The translations under genes were made by a program, and so were the position numbers. From NCBI GenBank assembly GCA_900755085.1, contig CAAEFF010000032.1, positions 1 through 6,295 on the forward strand: a DNA stretch of 6,295 nt, given 5' to 3'. Below the pieces are notes generated by a model. It was given only the letters and a program-made list of their open reading frames with translations, had not been told where the DNA came from and made no database searches. This DNA comes from an uncultured Streptococcus sp. GTDB taxonomy: Bacteria > Bacillota > Bacilli > Lactobacillales > Streptococcaceae. Numbering within the stretch: the first letter of the stretch is position 1; every line of letters begins with the position of its first letter. Positions 1 to 6,148 of this stretch are shown one piece after another.

Positions 1-372
1 CCTACCGATCGTACAGCCTCCAGGCATGGAAACTTTAGCATGGCCATTGCGTGCCAAGACAGGACCCAAGACAACGATAGAGGCCCGCATCTTGCTCACA
101 TACTTATAAGGCGCTTCCTCCGATAATTTTTCTTGCGCATCTACGACAACCGTATTTTCTTCTTCATTGAAGGTCACCTGTGCATTCAAGCCACGAACCA
201 CATTGTTCATTGTGAAGACATCTGATAAAACAGGGACATTTTTTAAGGTTGTCACGCCCTCACTTGCAAGCACGGTTGCAGCAAGAAGCGGAAGGACAGC
301 GTTTTTTGCTCCTTCGATTTTGACGGTTCCAACTAGTCGATTATTCCCACCATGAATGATTATTTTTTCCAT
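1..372 (-). CDS. murA: UDP-N-acetylglucosamine 1-carboxyvinyltransferase (MurA), N-terminal part, cut by the window edge
   Basis: MurA transfers enolpyruvate from phosphoenolpyruvate to UDP-GlcNAc in the cytoplasm, the first committed step of peptidoglycan synthesis. The 124 visible residues begin MEKIIIHGGNNRLVGTVKIE and show the family landmarks: Lys23-Asn24 in EGAKNAVLP (equivalent to Lys22-Asn23 of E. coli), Arg96 in KMRASIVVLGP, and the catalytic cysteine Cys120 in PGGCTIG. A Cys at this place predicts fosfomycin sensitivity of this enzyme. The full protein should be about 420 residues, so about 70% lies beyond the left edge. The ATG at 372 is the only sensible start: in-frame TGA lies ten codons upstream, and GGAG at 387-384 precedes it by 11 nt. 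Low-GC Gram-positives often have two MurA paralogues, and which one this is cannot be decided without the other copy. The gene lies 66 nt after the DUF1146 gene and probably has its own promoter (411-419). Confidence 0.96.
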   Translation of the reverse strand, partial: MEKIIIHGGNNRLVGTVKIEGAKNAVLPLLAATVLASEGVTTLKNVPVLSDVFTMNNVVRGLNAQVTFNEEENTVVVDAQEKLSEEAPYKYVSKMRASIVVLGPVLARNGHAKVSMPGGCTIGR

Positions 373-410
373 ACGAGATTTTTCTCCAATTCCTTTAAGT
401 CACGACTTCT

Positions 411-419
411 ATCATACCA
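411..419 (-). promoter_or_regulatory. Candidate extended -10 promoter for murA
   Basis: Read on the minus strand the element is TGGTATGAT: an extended TG-N motif followed by TATGAT, one mismatch from TATAAT. No convincing -35 lies 16-18 bp upstream, which is typical of extended -10 promoters in streptococci. The predicted start is near 404-402. That gives an untranslated leader of about 30 nt carrying the GGAG ribosome-binding site before the murA ATG at 372, a normal arrangement. Assigned from motif alone. Confidence 0.45.
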
Positions 420-438
420 TATTTTTGACAAAATGTGG

Positions 439-669
439 CTAGAATTGGCCAATAAAAATCTGCCGACTCATCTCATAGACACTGATAAAAAATGAGCTGG
501 CTAGATAGCCGATTCCAATGCTGAGCAACAGAATTAAGAAGCGAATTTTGATCGCATTTTCCGCACTAACTTTTAAAAACTTTTCCCATTGAACCAGGTT
601 CAACAATAGGTAATAGGCAAAAAAGATAAACAATAAATGGCTGGAAAGATTAAATATCATTTGAATCAT
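439..669 (-). CDS. Small two-helix membrane protein, DUF1146/YwzB family
   Basis: This 76-residue protein has two predicted membrane helices, about residues 5-27 (FNLSSHLLFIFFAYYLLLNL region) and 43-64 (FLILLLSIGIGYLASSFFIS region). They are joined by a basic loop with conserved-looking QWEKFLK and IKIRFL. The size, the Trp after helix 1 and the IGYLASSFF stretch in helix 2 fit the DUF1146 (YwzB) family of Bacilli, whose function is not known. It sits between atpC and murA, and as I recall B. subtilis ywzB lies in a similar place between its atp operon and murAA. The start is ATG at 669; an in-frame TGA lies four codons upstream, and another ATG lies three codons in. Neither ATG has a Shine-Dalgarno sequence, and the predicted transcription start coincides with the first ATG. 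By the intervening terminator it is not a member of the atp operon. Family assignment is from recall, not a search. Confidence 0.85.
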   Translation of the reverse strand: MIQMIFNLSSHLLFIFFAYYLLLNLVQWEKFLKVSAENAIKIRFLILLLSIGIGYLASSFFISVYEMSRQIFIGQF

Positions 670-675
670 ATCGCT

Positions 676-684
676 ATTATATCA
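676..684 (-). promoter_or_regulatory. Candidate extended -10 promoter for the DUF1146 gene, predicting a leaderless mRNA
   Basis: On the minus strand this reads TGATATAAT, a perfect TG-N-TATAAT extended -10. The hexamer at the usual -35 distance (704-699, AAGAAA) is poor. Counting the last T of the -10 (676) as -7 puts +1 at 669, the A of the DUF1146 ATG. It lies between the atp terminator and the gene, where a new promoter is expected. Confidence 0.6.
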
Positions 685-720
685 TATTTGCTTTCTAGTT
701 TCTTCTTTTAATTTGACTCC

Positions 721-760
721 CAACAAAAATAAGGTGAGGACGTACCTCCACCTTATTTTG
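721..760 (-). terminator. Rho-independent terminator of the atp operon
   Basis: The transcript forms a stem between 759-745 (AAAATAAGGTGGAGG) and 739-726 (CCTCACCTTATTTT), with 14 base pairs, one bulged G and a five-base loop (TACGT). A run of five T at 729-725 follows, ending in TTTTTGTTG. It begins about 7 nt after the atpC stop codon, so it should end the ATP synthase transcript. On the other strand the T-run is only four long, and nothing is transcribed toward it. Confidence 0.92.
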
Positions 761-766
761 AATATG

Positions 767-1186
767 TTATAAACGATTTCCGACATTAATCCGGTTAATG
801 GCGCGTTGAAGAGCAATTTTAGCACGACGTTCCATATCAACCGAATGCTGATCTTTGGCTTCTTCAATCGCTTTTTCAGCTCGCAGTTTGGCCCGCTCTG
901 CACGACTAATATCGATATCTCGAGCGCGTTCAGCAGAATCGGCAACGATGGTAATGACATTGTCTGCTACTTCGATAATCCCACCATTGACTGCAATCCA
1001 ATTAATATGTTTGTCATCGTCTATCCGACGAACCTTTACTTGGTCTACAGCCAAAACCGCAATGGTATTGATATGATGAGGTAAAATCCCTAATTCACCA
1101 TCAATTGTCTTGACAGATACAAATGCGGCATGATGATCATAAACCAGTCCATCGGGTGTCACGATTTGGACGTTCATTTGACTCAT
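767..1186 (-). CDS. atpC: F1Fo ATP synthase epsilon subunit
   Basis: Epsilon is part of the central rotor stalk. It links gamma to the c-ring and in many bacteria inhibits ATP hydrolysis. The 139-residue length is normal. Residues 1 to about 85 form the beta-sandwich domain (PDGLVYD, GELGILPHH, IAVNGGIIEV), and about 88-139 form the charged helical hairpin, rich in Ala, Arg and Glu. The hairpin carries IDISRA at 91-96, which fits the I/LDxxRA motif that binds ATP in Bacillus epsilon subunits. Start at ATG 1186 is supported by AGGTGA a few bases upstream; the ATG at codon 4 is too far from it. Only 13 nt separate it from the atpD stop, and the operon terminator follows directly, so it is the last gene of the operon. 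Confidence 0.98.
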   Translation of the reverse strand: MSQMNVQIVTPDGLVYDHHAAFVSVKTIDGELGILPHHINTIAVLAVDQVKVRRIDDDKHINWIAVNGGIIEVADNVITIVADSAERARDIDISRAERAKLRAEKAIEEAKDQHSVDMERRAKIALQRAINRINVGNRL

Positions 1187-1199
1187 CTTTCACCTCTTC

Positions 1200-2606
1200 T
1201 TAGAATCCCATTTTTTCAGCTTTGGCTATGACATCCTCGATTGAACCCACACCACGGAAGGCATCTTCAGGAAGATGATCATATTTCCCGTCCAAGATTT
1301 CTTTAAAGCCACGAACAGTTTCAGCAACAGGTACGTATGAACCAGGTTGACCGGTAAATTGTTCGGCAACGTTGAAGTTTTGTGACAAGAAGAATTGGAT
1401 CCGGCGAGCACGAGCAACCAATGTTTTTTCCTCATCAGACAACTCATCCATCCCCAAGATGGCAATGATATCTTGCAATTCATGGTACCGTTGAAGGACA
1501 CGTTTGACCTCAGAAGCTACGGCATAGTGCTCTTCTCCTACGATTTCTGGAGAAAGGGCACGAGAGCTTGATGCCAATGGATCCACCGCAGGGTAGATCC
1601 CCAATTGTACCAATTTCCGTTCCAAGTTGGTGGTTGAATCCAAGTGGGCAAAGGCGGTTGCTGGCGCTGGGTCTGTATAGTCATCGGCTGGCACATAGAT
1701 GGCTTGGATCGATGTAACAGAACCTTTCTTGGTTGACGTGATCCGTTCTTGCAATTGACCCATTTCAGTTGCCAAGGTTGGTTGGTAACCAACGGCTGAT
1801 GGCATCCGTCCCAAAAGGGCTGATACTTCAGATCCGGCTTGGGTGAAACGGAAGATATTGTCAATGAAGAGCAACACGTCTTGGCCTTCCACGTCACGGA
1901 AGTATTCCGCAATGGTTAAACCAGTCAAAGCCACACGCATCCGTGCTCCAGGTGGTTCATTCATTTGTCCAAAGACCATAGCAGTCTTTTCGATAACACC
2001 TGATTCTTTCATTTCTCCGTAAAGGTCATTCCCTTCACGTGTCCGTTCCCCAACACCTGTAAATACGGAAATACCACCGTGTTCTTGGGCAATGTTGTGG
2101 ATCAATTCTTGAATCAAGACGGTCTTCCCAACTCCGGCACCACCGAAGAGGCCGACCTTCCCACCTTTCAAATAAGGGGCTAAGAGGTCAATGACTTTGA
2201 TCCCTGTTTCAAGAATTTCTTCTGAAGTAGAAAGCTCATCAAAAGATGGGGCTTTTTTGTGGATGGATTCACGTGGAGCATCTTCAGCAAAAGGTTGATC
2301 CAAGTCAATGGTATCTCCCAGAACGTTGAAGACACGTCCCAAGGTTTCTTTTCCGACAGGAACTGAGATTGGACGACCAGTGTCCAAGACTTCCATTCCA
2401 CGTGTTAAACCATCGGTTGATTCCATGGCAATGGTCCGAACGACCCCATCACCAAGTTCAAGAGCTACTTCAAGAACGACTTTTGATTTTTGTTGGTCAT
2501 TTTTATAGACTACAAGTGCATTATTGATCTCAGGAAGTTTATCTCCTACGGAAAAGGCAACGTCAACGACGGGACCTACGACCTGAGAAATCTTGCCTAA
2601 ACTCAT
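1200..2606 (-). CDS. atpD: F1Fo ATP synthase catalytic beta subunit
   Basis: Beta carries the three catalytic nucleotide sites of the cytoplasmic F1 head. The 468 residues are complete. An N-terminal beta-barrel (about 1-75) is followed by the nucleotide-binding domain with Walker A GGAGVGKT at 155-162 (Lys161, Thr162), catalytic Glu187 and Arg188 in GERTREG, Walker B LLFIDN with Asp249, and the signature PAVDPLASSS at 339-348 (Tyr338 just before it should stack on adenine). The C-terminal helical domain has DELSDEE at 387-393 in place of the textbook DELSEED, with the acidic character kept; I recall the same variant in other streptococci. AGGAGA ends about 5 nt before the ATG at 2606. The 74-nt gap to atpG is the longest in the operon. 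ATP hydrolysis by this subunit would drive proton export during acid stress in a fermentative host. Confidence 0.99.
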   Translation of the reverse strand: MSLGKISQVVGPVVDVAFSVGDKLPEINNALVVYKNDQQKSKVVLEVALELGDGVVRTIAMESTDGLTRGMEVLDTGRPISVPVGKETLGRVFNVLGDTIDLDQPFAEDAPRESIHKKAPSFDELSTSEEILETGIKVIDLLAPYLKGGKVGLFGGAGVGKTVLIQELIHNIAQEHGGISVFTGVGERTREGNDLYGEMKESGVIEKTAMVFGQMNEPPGARMRVALTGLTIAEYFRDVEGQDVLLFIDNIFRFTQAGSEVSALLGRMPSAVGYQPTLATEMGQLQERITSTKKGSVTSIQAIYVPADDYTDPAPATAFAHLDSTTNLERKLVQLGIYPAVDPLASSSRALSPEIVGEEHYAVASEVKRVLQRYHELQDIIAILGMDELSDEEKTLVARARRIQFFLSQNFNVAEQFTGQPGSYVPVAETVRGFKEILDGKYDHLPEDAFRGVGSIEDVIAKAEKMGF

Positions 2607-2636
2607 GTCATTCTCCTATTCTAACTAATTTCTACT

Positions 2637-2650
2637 GCTTAACAATAAGC
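2637..2650 (-). other. Small perfect inverted repeat in the atpG-atpD gap
   Basis: The transcript reads GCTTA-TTGT-TAAGC, a five-pair stem with a four-base loop. It is preceded by an AT-only inverted repeat (ATTTTT-AATAC-AAAAAT, about 2669-2653). Both lie in the only long spacer of the operon, ending about 20 nt before the atpD ribosome-binding site. They could be an mRNA processing or stability element, or chance in AT-rich DNA. No T-run follows the GCTTA stem, so it is not an intrinsic terminator. Confidence 0.3.
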
Positions 2651-2680
2651 TATTTTTGTATTAAAAATTGTATCCGACAC

Positions 2681-3562
2681 CTATTCAAGGGCACTCGCAC
2701 CAGCAACGATTTCGGTAATTTCCTGAGTAATCGCAGCCTGACGAGCACGGTTGTATTGAATCGTTAATTCGTCAATGACCTTCTTGGCATTGTCTGTCGC
2801 AGTTTGCATGGCCATCATACCTGCAGCATTTTCAGCTGTTTTGGCATCAATAATGGCCCCATAGATCATGCTTTCTGCAAACTGAGGAAGCAATTGGTCC
2901 AAAATCGCATCACGACTGGATTCCAATTCCAAATTTAAGACATAGTCTTCATCGGCTTCATTGGGGTCCAAGTCAATGATGGGAAGCATTTGCTCCACCC
3001 GCATTTGGCTGGTTAAACTGTTGACATGATGGTTGTAGCAAACGTACAACTCATCAAACAAGCCTTCTTGGTACATTTGAACGGTTTTTGAAATGATTTT
3101 ACGAACTTCCTTAAAGCTAGGCTGATCCGCCAAGCCACGCAATTCATAAATCGGCTGAATTCCACGGGCACGGAAGAAATCCGCACCGACACTTCCAATA
3201 CAGATCACTTCAAAGTCATCTCCATTTGGATGGTATTCTTCCTTCATTTCCATCATGGTTTTCAAAATAGAAGCATTATAGCCTCCCACCAAACCACGGT
3301 CTGATGTAATCACAATATAAGCTGTCTTTTGGACTGGACGGCTCGCAAGCATAGGATGGGACTTGGTATTTTCTGTTTCATGGCCATGGAGCAAGTCTGT
3401 TAAGAGCTTACGAACCTTAGCAGCATAAACCTGAAAATCCTTGGCTGCCTGCTCAGACTTACCGAGTTTGGCAGCGGACACCATCTGCATCGCATTGGTG
3501 ATTTGACTGGTGTTTTTTGTGGATGCAATTTTATTTTTAATATCATTTAATGAAACTGCCAT
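2681..3562 (-). CDS. atpG: F1Fo ATP synthase gamma subunit
   Basis: Gamma is the rotor shaft turning inside the alpha3beta3 head and couples proton flow to catalysis. The 293 residues match the usual bacterial length. The N-terminal helix (MAVSLNDIKNKIASTKNTSQITNAMQMVSAAKL by position 1-33) and the C-terminal helix (about 235-293) form the coiled coil. Between them is the Rossmann-like domain with ITSDRGLVGGYN. The C-terminal gamma signature ITQEITEIVAGASA is at 278-291. ATG 3562 is preceded by TAGGAG with 6 nt to the start, and the gap to the atpA stop is 15 nt. Nothing is missing or disrupted. Confidence 0.98.
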   Translation of the reverse strand: MAVSLNDIKNKIASTKNTSQITNAMQMVSAAKLGKSEQAAKDFQVYAAKVRKLLTDLLHGHETENTKSHPMLASRPVQKTAYIVITSDRGLVGGYNASILKTMMEMKEEYHPNGDDFEVICIGSVGADFFRARGIQPIYELRGLADQPSFKEVRKIISKTVQMYQEGLFDELYVCYNHHVNSLTSQMRVEQMLPIIDLDPNEADEDYVLNLELESSRDAILDQLLPQFAESMIYGAIIDAKTAENAAGMMAMQTATDNAKKVIDELTIQYNRARQAAITQEITEIVAGASALE

Positions 3563-3577
3563 CTTCCACTCCTATTT

Positions 3578-5083
3578 CTATTTGAAATTTGACTGGTTGA
3601 CAAATTCAGTAAGGGCCGCATCCAGTTCTTCTTCATTTGGAAGGTCGAGCGTTGTCCGAATGGTTTCAAAAATTCCTGCATGATGGGCTTCAAAATAATC
3701 AAACAATTCTGATTCAAAACGAAGAATATCATCCACTGGAACACTGTCCAAGTAACCATGTGTCAATGCGTACAAGATTAACACTTGTTTTTCAACTGTC
3801 AATGGTTCATGAACAGGTTGTTTCAAGACTTCCACTGTCCGACGACCACGGTTCAACTTAGCTTGAGTAGCCGCATCCAAATCACTACCAAATTTCGTGA
3901 AGGCTTCCAACTCACGATAGGAAGCGAGGTCGATACGAAGGGTACCGGCAACCTTCTTCATGGCCTTGATTTGAGCAGATCCACCTACCCGGGATACAGA
4001 AGATCCGGCATCGATGGCTGGACGAATTCCTGAGTTGAACAGACTATCTTGCAAGAAGATTTGGCCATCAGTGATGGAGATCACGTTGGTTGCGATATAA
4101 GCGGAGATATCCCCTGCTTGGGTTTCAATAATTGGAAGCGCAGTGATGGAACCACCACCCAATTCATCTGAAACTTTTGCGGAACGTTCCAACAAACGGC
4201 TGTGAAGATAGAAGACATCCCCTGGGAAGGCTTCACGACCTGGTGGACGACGAAGAAGAAGGGACAATTCACGATAGGCTACGGCTTGTTTTGACAAATC
4301 ATCATAGACAATCAAAACATGTTTACCGTTATACATGAATTCTTCTGCCATGGCAACCCCAGCATAAGGTGCGATAAAGAGCAATGGGGAAGGTTGAGAG
4401 GCAGATGCCGTCACGACAATCGTGTAATCCATGGCTCCATATTTACGGAGAGTTTCTACTTGGGTACGAACCGTTGATTCCTTTTGACCAATTGCCACGT
4501 AGATACAAATCATATCTTGACCTTTTTGGTTCAAGATGGTATCAATGGCAATCGAAGTTTTCCCTGTTTGACGGTCACCGATAATCAATTCCCGTTGACC
4601 ACGTCCAATTGGGACCAAAGCATCAATGGCTTTCAAACCAGTTTGGAGTGGTTCTGAGACTGATTTCCGTTGCATAACGCCAGGAGCTGGTGTTTCAACT
4701 GGACGGAATTTATCTGTCACAATCTCACCCAAACCATCCACTGGTTGACCAAGTGGGTTGACAACACGACCAATCAAGGCATCCCCTGCAGGGACTTCCA
4801 TGATTTTACCCGTACGACGGACCGAATCCCCTTCACGAATATCTGTGAAATCACCCAAAATAATGATCCCGACATCCGTTGTTTCCAAGTTTTGAGCCAT
4901 CCCGTATGAGCCATTTTCAAAGATCAATAACTCACCACTCATGGCATTTTCAAGACCATGAGCACGGGCAATCCCGTCACCAATGTAGGTTACAACACCT
5001 GTCTCAGTGACGTCAAAGTTTGGCTGGAAATTTTCAATTTGTTGCTTAATTAAAGCGCTGATTTCTTGTGCGTTAATCGCCAA
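3578..5083 (-). CDS. atpA: F1Fo ATP synthase alpha subunit, TTG start
   Basis: Alpha forms the F1 head with beta and holds the non-catalytic nucleotide sites. The 501 residues include the N-terminal segment that contacts delta (AINAQEISALIKQQIENF), a beta-barrel to about residue 95, Walker A GDRQTGKT at 169-176 (Lys175, Thr176), Walker B VLIVYDD (Asp261), and the family signature PAIDAGSSVS at 355-364. The arginine finger Arg365 in SRVGGSAQ reaches into the catalytic site. The start is TTG at 5083-5081: the codon before it is ATT and the one before that TGA, and the first internal ATG is Met48, which would remove the conserved N-terminus. GGTG (5093-5090) is the only Shine-Dalgarno-like sequence, 6 nt from the TTG. 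The gap to atpH is 15 nt, so coupled translation is plausible. Confidence 0.98.
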   Translation of the reverse strand: MAINAQEISALIKQQIENFQPNFDVTETGVVTYIGDGIARAHGLENAMSGELLIFENGSYGMAQNLETTDVGIIILGDFTDIREGDSVRRTGKIMEVPAGDALIGRVVNPLGQPVDGLGEIVTDKFRPVETPAPGVMQRKSVSEPLQTGLKAIDALVPIGRGQRELIIGDRQTGKTSIAIDTILNQKGQDMICIYVAIGQKESTVRTQVETLRKYGAMDYTIVVTASASQPSPLLFIAPYAGVAMAEEFMYNGKHVLIVYDDLSKQAVAYRELSLLLRRPPGREAFPGDVFYLHSRLLERSAKVSDELGGGSITALPIIETQAGDISAYIATNVISITDGQIFLQDSLFNSGIRPAIDAGSSVSRVGGSAQIKAMKKVAGTLRIDLASYRELEAFTKFGSDLDAATQAKLNRGRRTVEVLKQPVHEPLTVEKQVLILYALTHGYLDSVPVDDILRFESELFDYFEAHHAGIFETIRTTLDLPNEEELDAALTEFVNQSNFK

Positions 5084-5098
5084 AATTCACACCACTTT
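5084..5098 (-). promoter_or_regulatory. Weak ribosome-binding site for the TTG-initiated atpA
   Basis: The spacer between the atpH stop and the atpA start reads AAAGTGGTGTGAATT on the transcript. AAAGTGGTG resembles AAGGAGGTG with mismatches, leaving a continuous GGTG core at 5093-5090 and 6 nt to the TTG. No other purine-rich site exists between the two genes, so this site fixes the start. Confidence 0.6.
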
Positions 5099-5635
5099 CT
5101 ATTTCAATTTAGATTTTATGACTTGCAATTGGTGTTTGAGACTGGTATCCAATGTTTTATGATTGGCTGTCACGACAAAGCCACCAATTAAATCTGGATC
5201 GATCTTTTGTTGGATTGAGCGAACCTGAATGCCAAATTTTCTTTCGATAATGGGTATCAATTTTTGCTCTTGAGCTGGATCCAAGGCTATAGCTGTCGTA
5301 ACCGTCACGACGAAAGCATTACTCAGTCGTTGGATCTGATCCAAACAGATCGTTACAATGTCATAAAATAAGGCTTCACGATGATTGAGAATAACCACTT
5401 CAATCAAATGGTCGAGTAATTGTGAATCCGAGGGTTGAAAAAGTCGTAGACTTTTTGCTTTCTCTTCATCCTCTACACCGATATGAGCTAAGAAGTTAGC
5501 AAGTCCTGTTTCCTCAAAAACACCCTTGACTTGGGTTAACTTTTCAAAGACCAGGTCTTGTTCTCCTTTTTCAAAGACCAATTGAACAAAAGGCTGGGTA
5601 TATTTCTCAATCACCATCAGTTGCTTTTTGTCCAT
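5099..5635 (-). CDS. atpH: F1Fo ATP synthase delta subunit
   Basis: Delta (OSCP-like) caps the F1 head and ties it to the b-subunit stator. It is 178 residues, the usual length. The N-terminal helical domain (about 1-105, starting MDKKQLMVIEKYTQPFVQLV) binds the alpha N-terminus. The C-terminal domain contains the family signature region IDPDLIGGFVVTANHKTLDTSLKHQL (residues about 145-170), with the Gly-Gly pair. The ATG shares its A with the atpF stop (TAATG, 5637-5633), and AGGAGAA lies just upstream inside atpF, so reinitiation by terminating ribosomes is likely. As usual for delta it is less conserved than its neighbours, apart from the C-terminal signature. An in-phase LVFEK repeat occurs near residues 19-32. 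Confidence 0.97.
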   Translation of the reverse strand: MDKKQLMVIEKYTQPFVQLVFEKGEQDLVFEKLTQVKGVFEETGLANFLAHIGVEDEEKAKSLRLFQPSDSQLLDHLIEVVILNHREALFYDIVTICLDQIQRLSNAFVVTVTTAIALDPAQEQKLIPIIERKFGIQVRSIQQKIDPDLIGGFVVTANHKTLDTSLKHQLQVIKSKLK

Positions 5636-6129
5636 TAGGCTTCTCCTAATTCATCAAGATAGCGATCGATCAGTTGGCGTTGAGCTTCAGCATCTAACTG
5701 TTGGCTCAACAATTTTCCAGCGAGATGCACAGTAAGATCCGCCACATCGCCTTTGATACTGTTCAATGCTTCTTCTTTGTTGTGCGCAATTTCTTGTTGC
5801 GCTTTTTCTTTCAAACGTACAGCTTCTTGAGTGGCATCTGAAAGGATTTGCGATTTGTTCTTTTCAGCAGTTTCCTTTGCATTTTCTACGATAGACGCAG
5901 CTTCTTTGCGACTACCCGCCAACTCTTCTTCACGTTTATTTGCTAGTTCCTCAGCTTTTTGACGAGCTGATTCTGCTCCATCAATATCATCTGTAATCTT
6001 TTTGGCACGCGCTTCTAAAATTCCATTGATATTGTTCCATGCAAATTTCTTTATTAAAAAGATTAATAATAGGAAGGAACCAGCAATGAGAATAAAGTTA
6101 CCAATAATTTCACTCATTGATACATGCAT
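5635..6129 (-). CDS. atpF: F1Fo ATP synthase b subunit
   Basis: Subunit b is the peripheral stalk (stator) that anchors delta and alpha3beta3 to subunit a in the membrane. The 164-residue protein has one N-terminal membrane helix, about residues 7-27 (IIGNFILIAGSFLLLIFLIKK), followed by a conserved FAWNNINGIL segment. A long, highly charged, Ala/Glu/Lys-rich helix from about 38 to 140 should form the dimeric right-handed coiled coil. The C-terminus (LAGKLLSQQLDAEAQRQLIDRYLDELGEA) is the delta-binding end. The start ATG at 6129 is set by a full AGGAGG at 6144-6139 with 9 nt spacing; the ATG at codon 5 is too distant. It follows atpB by 19 nt and overlaps atpH by one base. Confidence 0.98.
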   Translation of the reverse strand: MHVSMSEIIGNFILIAGSFLLLIFLIKKFAWNNINGILEARAKKITDDIDGAESARQKAEELANKREEELAGSRKEAASIVENAKETAEKNKSQILSDATQEAVRLKEKAQQEIAHNKEEALNSIKGDVADLTVHLAGKLLSQQLDAEAQRQLIDRYLDELGEA

Positions 6130-6138
6130 TCTTCTACT

Positions 6139-6146
6139 CCTCCTCT
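6139..6146 (-). promoter_or_regulatory. Strong ribosome-binding site for atpF
   Basis: The transcript reads AGAGGAGG here, containing a complete AGGAGG core, followed by 9 nt to the atpF ATG. It is the strongest Shine-Dalgarno match in the window and separates the true start from a second ATG four codons later. Confidence 0.8.
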
Positions 6147-6148
6147 AC

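Noticed and set aside
167..355. 62-codon open frame on the plus strand opposite murA
   Set aside because: Antisense to conserved MurA codons, low-complexity Ser/Thr-rich product, no supporting signals.
444..453. 10-bp palindrome ATTGGCCAAT upstream of the murA -10
   Set aside because: It is within the last codons of the DUF1146 gene, short, single-copy and not a site I can tie to a known regulator.
682..960. 92-codon open frame on the minus strand overlapping the end of atpC and the terminator
   Set aside because: It lies in a different frame inside atpC, runs through the terminator hairpin and the DUF1146 upstream region, and resembles no known family. It is a shadow frame.
806..1084. Open frame on the plus strand opposite atpC
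   Set aside because: Antisense shadow of a strongly conserved gene, with no ribosome-binding site or promoter seen; translation has no recognisable domain.
1426..1446. DELSDEE instead of DELSEED in the beta subunit
   Set aside because: Acidic character is preserved and I recall the same variant in other streptococci, so it is a lineage feature and not a defect.
2617..2645. Possible internal promoter before atpD (TTGTTA, 16 bp, TAGAAT on the minus strand)
   Set aside because: Its transcription start would fall within or after the AGGAGA ribosome-binding site, leaving atpD without one. The match is what AT-rich DNA gives by chance.
3637..4033. Two overlapping plus-strand frames opposite the 3' half of atpA
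   Set aside because: They mirror conserved atpA codons, overlap each other in different frames and show no initiation signals.
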